Shown piece by piece: positions 62,283-64,000 of a stretch of 64,000 bases of DNA (position 1 is the stretch's first letter; every line of letters begins with the position of its first letter). The notes beneath the pieces are model-generated. The model saw only the letters and a program-made list of their open reading frames with translations, ran no database searches and had not been told where the DNA came from. A program made the translations under genes and the position numbers. This DNA is from Lentimicrobiaceae bacterium (GTDB lineage Bacteria; Bacteroidota; Bacteroidia; Bacteroidales; F082): the NCBI GenBank assembly GCA_002708315.1, contig PANC01000021.1:37778-101777 (forward strand), read 5' to 3'.

Positions 62283-62532
62283 CTATAGACCGACTTTCTG
62301 AACCCCATCTAAGTATTTAATTAAATCCTATTTTAAATATAATTTCTTTGGGGCTATTCTAATAGCATAATATAGAATATTTAATTGGTTAGTACTAACC
62401 TGTATAAACCATAAAAATAAATTAAGTTATAATGTTTGGGCCCATTTTAATTTGAGATATCAACAACATTTTGTTTTATTATTATGACAAGGAGGGGTTT
62501 ATAGTTATATTCAAAGAAAATTATGGGCAAAA
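62283..62532. other. Convergent intergenic region with short palindromes
   Basis: No ORF is supported. It contains GCTATT-CT-AATAGC (62353-62366) and the perfect 14-bp palindrome GGTTAGTACTAACC (62387-62400). Neither is followed by a T-run. They may be mRNA 3'-end structures of the lipoprotein gene. Confidence 0.35.
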
Positions 62533-62564
62533 AAAATACCCCTTGATATCAAGAGGTATTTTAT
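62526..62564. terminator. Strong terminator between the lipoprotein and esterase genes
   Basis: Outer stem AAAATACC/GGTATTTT, one internal mismatch, inner palindrome CTTGATATCAAG. On the minus strand the mismatch is a G-U wobble and eight T follow, which fits the end of the esterase gene at 62583. On the plus strand it can also stop the lipoprotein transcript. Confidence 0.8.
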
Positions 62565-62582
62565 AAATATTGAGTGTTTACT

Positions 62583-64000
62583 TTATTTTATTATCAATTT
62601 TTTAGTCAACTGACCACCTTCTTCAAACATTACTGTTACGAAGTATATTCCTGTTTTCCATCCTCTGTGATTCAATGTGTATTGAGATCCCTCAACTTCA
62701 GTAGTGAAAACAACTCGTCCTATACCATCCATAAAAACAATCTCGCTCATATCAGCTTTATCATTTTCAATAACAACATAACCAACAGAAGGGTTAGGAT
62801 AAATTTTCATTGCATCTCTAACTTCAATGGATTCGCCAATACCAGTAGCAAGCTCCATTTGAAGAACTGCTCGTGGTTGCAGATACCCTTGTATTGTATC
62901 CAAATAAGTTAATCCTTTTTCCTGACCCATACCAGGGTTAGAAAGTAAACCTGTAGCATTTAAGGTAGTGGCGTCGAACTCAGTTCCCAAAGCAGCATTA
63001 GTTGCAGCTACAACAGCTTGTAGAGTAGCAAAATCCCACCAATCCCAAGGTGATCCTTGATTTCCAAATACACCCAAAGGTCCATCACTATTAATAGGCA
63101 AAATAAAAGGATATAATCCTTCTGGATCTGCACTTACAGTAACTTCAGGCTGTGAAGCATAAATATACTCATAGGTTTGACCATACATAGAGCGAGCAGC
63201 GTCGGTATATGCATCACCAAATGAAGGTATAGATGAAAATGCATCATTATTACCAAATTCGTTTGCCTTGCGGATAAATACATTTCCACCAGATACTGGC
63301 ACTACATTCTCATTAGTAGTAGGGACAACAACCATTCCATAATCAAATGGAGCATAAGGATCACGAAGACAATGGAAAGCAACCATTGCAGCTTCACCTT
63401 GATTTAGCCAAGAAGAATCAGCCAATGAACCACCCATATTAACCGACATACTTACATCTTTAGGAACACCTAACTGCCAAAGAGGATCAACCAATCTAAG
63501 AAAGCCTGGACCTCCATCTATAGTACCATCAATAGATTCTAGAACAAATGGTAGCCCCGTTTCAGTATTAATAAATTTAGCGATTCCTGCAATTTCAGTG
63601 TTATAATCACTTAAAGTGGTATAAGCTTGTGTTACATACCCTCCAGACCCTTGGCCTATGAGGGCAATTTTGTCAGGGTTAATTCCAAACGGAGCTCCAG
63701 CGGGCGAACGCATAAACCTTACAGCTGTTTGCACATCATGTAGAGCACGAAATACAGCTTGTAAAAGAGTTCCTCGTCTAACGTTTGGATCAGTAGATAT
63801 TGGGTTCCACCCTAATCTATAATTAACGTTAATAGCTACATATCCTCTCTTTGCCATTTGCTTGCAAATATTAACACCAACACTGTCAGATTTGTTACCG
63901 CTTATTGCGCCATTAAACAATGGTGGCAAAAAATTTCCAGTATGCACATTAATCCAGACTGGTCGGTCCGTAACATCATCACTTGCAGGTGGTGTATAAA
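62583..64000 (-). CDS. Secreted alpha/beta-hydrolase (carboxylesterase-like) with T9SS sorting domain (5' end outside window)
   Basis: The track start is a GTG, but the frame is open to the window edge and the extra residues read PPASDDVTDRPVWINV, so the start lies to the right. The oxyanion-hole area is WINVHTGNFLPP (HTG rather than the usual HGG), followed by KRGYVAINVNYRLGW, the nucleophile elbow GQGSGG and a C-terminal FHCLRDPYAPFDYG that may hold the acid residue. The final roughly 75 residues are a T9SS type A domain (YPNPSVGYVVIEND to KKLIIK). Substrate unknown; ester or polymer hydrolysis is plausible. Confidence 0.85.
   Translation of the reverse strand, partial: YTPPASDDVTDRPVWINVHTGNFLPPLFNGAISGNKSDSVGVNICKQMAKRGYVAINVNYRLGWNPISTDPNVRRGTLLQAVFRALHDVQTAVRFMRSPAGAPFGINPDKIALIGQGSGGYVTQAYTTLSDYNTEIAGIAKFINTETGLPFVLESIDGTIDGGPGFLRLVDPLWQLGVPKDVSMSVNMGGSLADSSWLNQGEAAMVAFHCLRDPYAPFDYGMVVVPTTNENVVPVSGGNVFIRKANEFGNNDAFSSIPSFGDAYTDAARSMYGQTYEYIYASQPEVTVSADPEGLYPFILPINSDGPLGVFGNQGSPWDWWDFATLQAVVAATNAALGTEFDATTLNATGLLSNPGMGQEKGLTYLDTIQGYLQPRAVLQMELATGIGESIEVRDAMKIYPNPSVGYVVIENDKADMSEIVFMDGIGRVVFTTEVEGSQYTLNHRGWKTGIYFVTVMFEEGGQLTKKLIIK

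Noticed and set aside
1-64000. tRNA, rRNA, CRISPR arrays, insertion sequences, prophage
   Set aside because: I looked through all gaps and found no cloverleaf, repeat-spacer pattern, transposase or integrase.

Overview
The window is AT-rich, densely coded DNA from a member of the Bacteroidota. The evidence is a PorX response regulator, at least four proteins with type IX secretion system (T9SS) C-terminal sorting domains, a complete Bat (aerotolerance) operon, a TonB receptor with a carboxypeptidase-regulatory-like N-terminus, and recurrent TAnnTTTG promoter boxes, several with a TTG 18-21 bp upstream (the Bacteroidota -33/-7 promoter). I cannot settle the order or genus. No rRNA, tRNA, CRISPR array, insertion sequence or phage gene is visible, and composition looks even throughout.

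Layout. 1-9.5 kb: the end of a surface-polysaccharide cluster (WbpE-like aminotransferase cut by the window edge, WbpD-like acetyltransferase, galE, rfbB), followed by an unusual lipid-linked group: a fatty acyl-AMP ligase fused to an acyl carrier domain, a divergent alpha/beta hydrolase, a TMTC-like membrane glycosyltransferase with TPRs, and a KAS III condensing enzyme. 9.5-17.6 kb: housekeeping genes (nucleoside phosphorylase, UspA, CinA, FabD, Bax-inhibitor-1 family, FolE, a pterin synthase, PepP, a flavin-binding protein). 17.6-28.6 kb, minus strand: a TonB receptor with an S9 peptidase, a PspC/LiaF-like envelope-stress pair, ExbB-ExbD-TonB, and an 897-codon membrane-anchored orphan. 28.7-33.4 kb: an HD phosphohydrolase divergent from porX-tsaE-ald. 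33.5-41.9 kb: the moxR-DUF58-batA-E operon. 42-51.9 kb: cspA, purC, phoH, SAM hydrolase, an epimerase, acpS, kbl, mnmA, and an orphan trpB preceded by an elaborate leader, then hldD. 52-64 kb: two tandem secreted lysyl-endopeptidase-like proteases, rluD, another T9SS protein, a PASTA protein, ddl, rdgB, a small Cys-rich lipoprotein, and a T9SS esterase-like protein cut by the right edge.

The most notable observation is the leader of trpB (50.68-50.97 kb). It holds a good promoter, a 23-codon ORF with three consecutive Trp codons, and a strong terminator-type hairpin. A second 23-codon ORF with three Trp codons (one single, one pair) then follows before trpB. The first half is a textbook transcription attenuator. 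The second Trp-rich ORF lies downstream of the terminator and is not explained by simple attenuation. Both ORFs are too short for the supplied ORF track.

Many track starts are upstream TTG or GTG codons. I moved them to the ATG (or another codon) supported by family length, neighbouring stop codons or promoter position, and say so in each entry.
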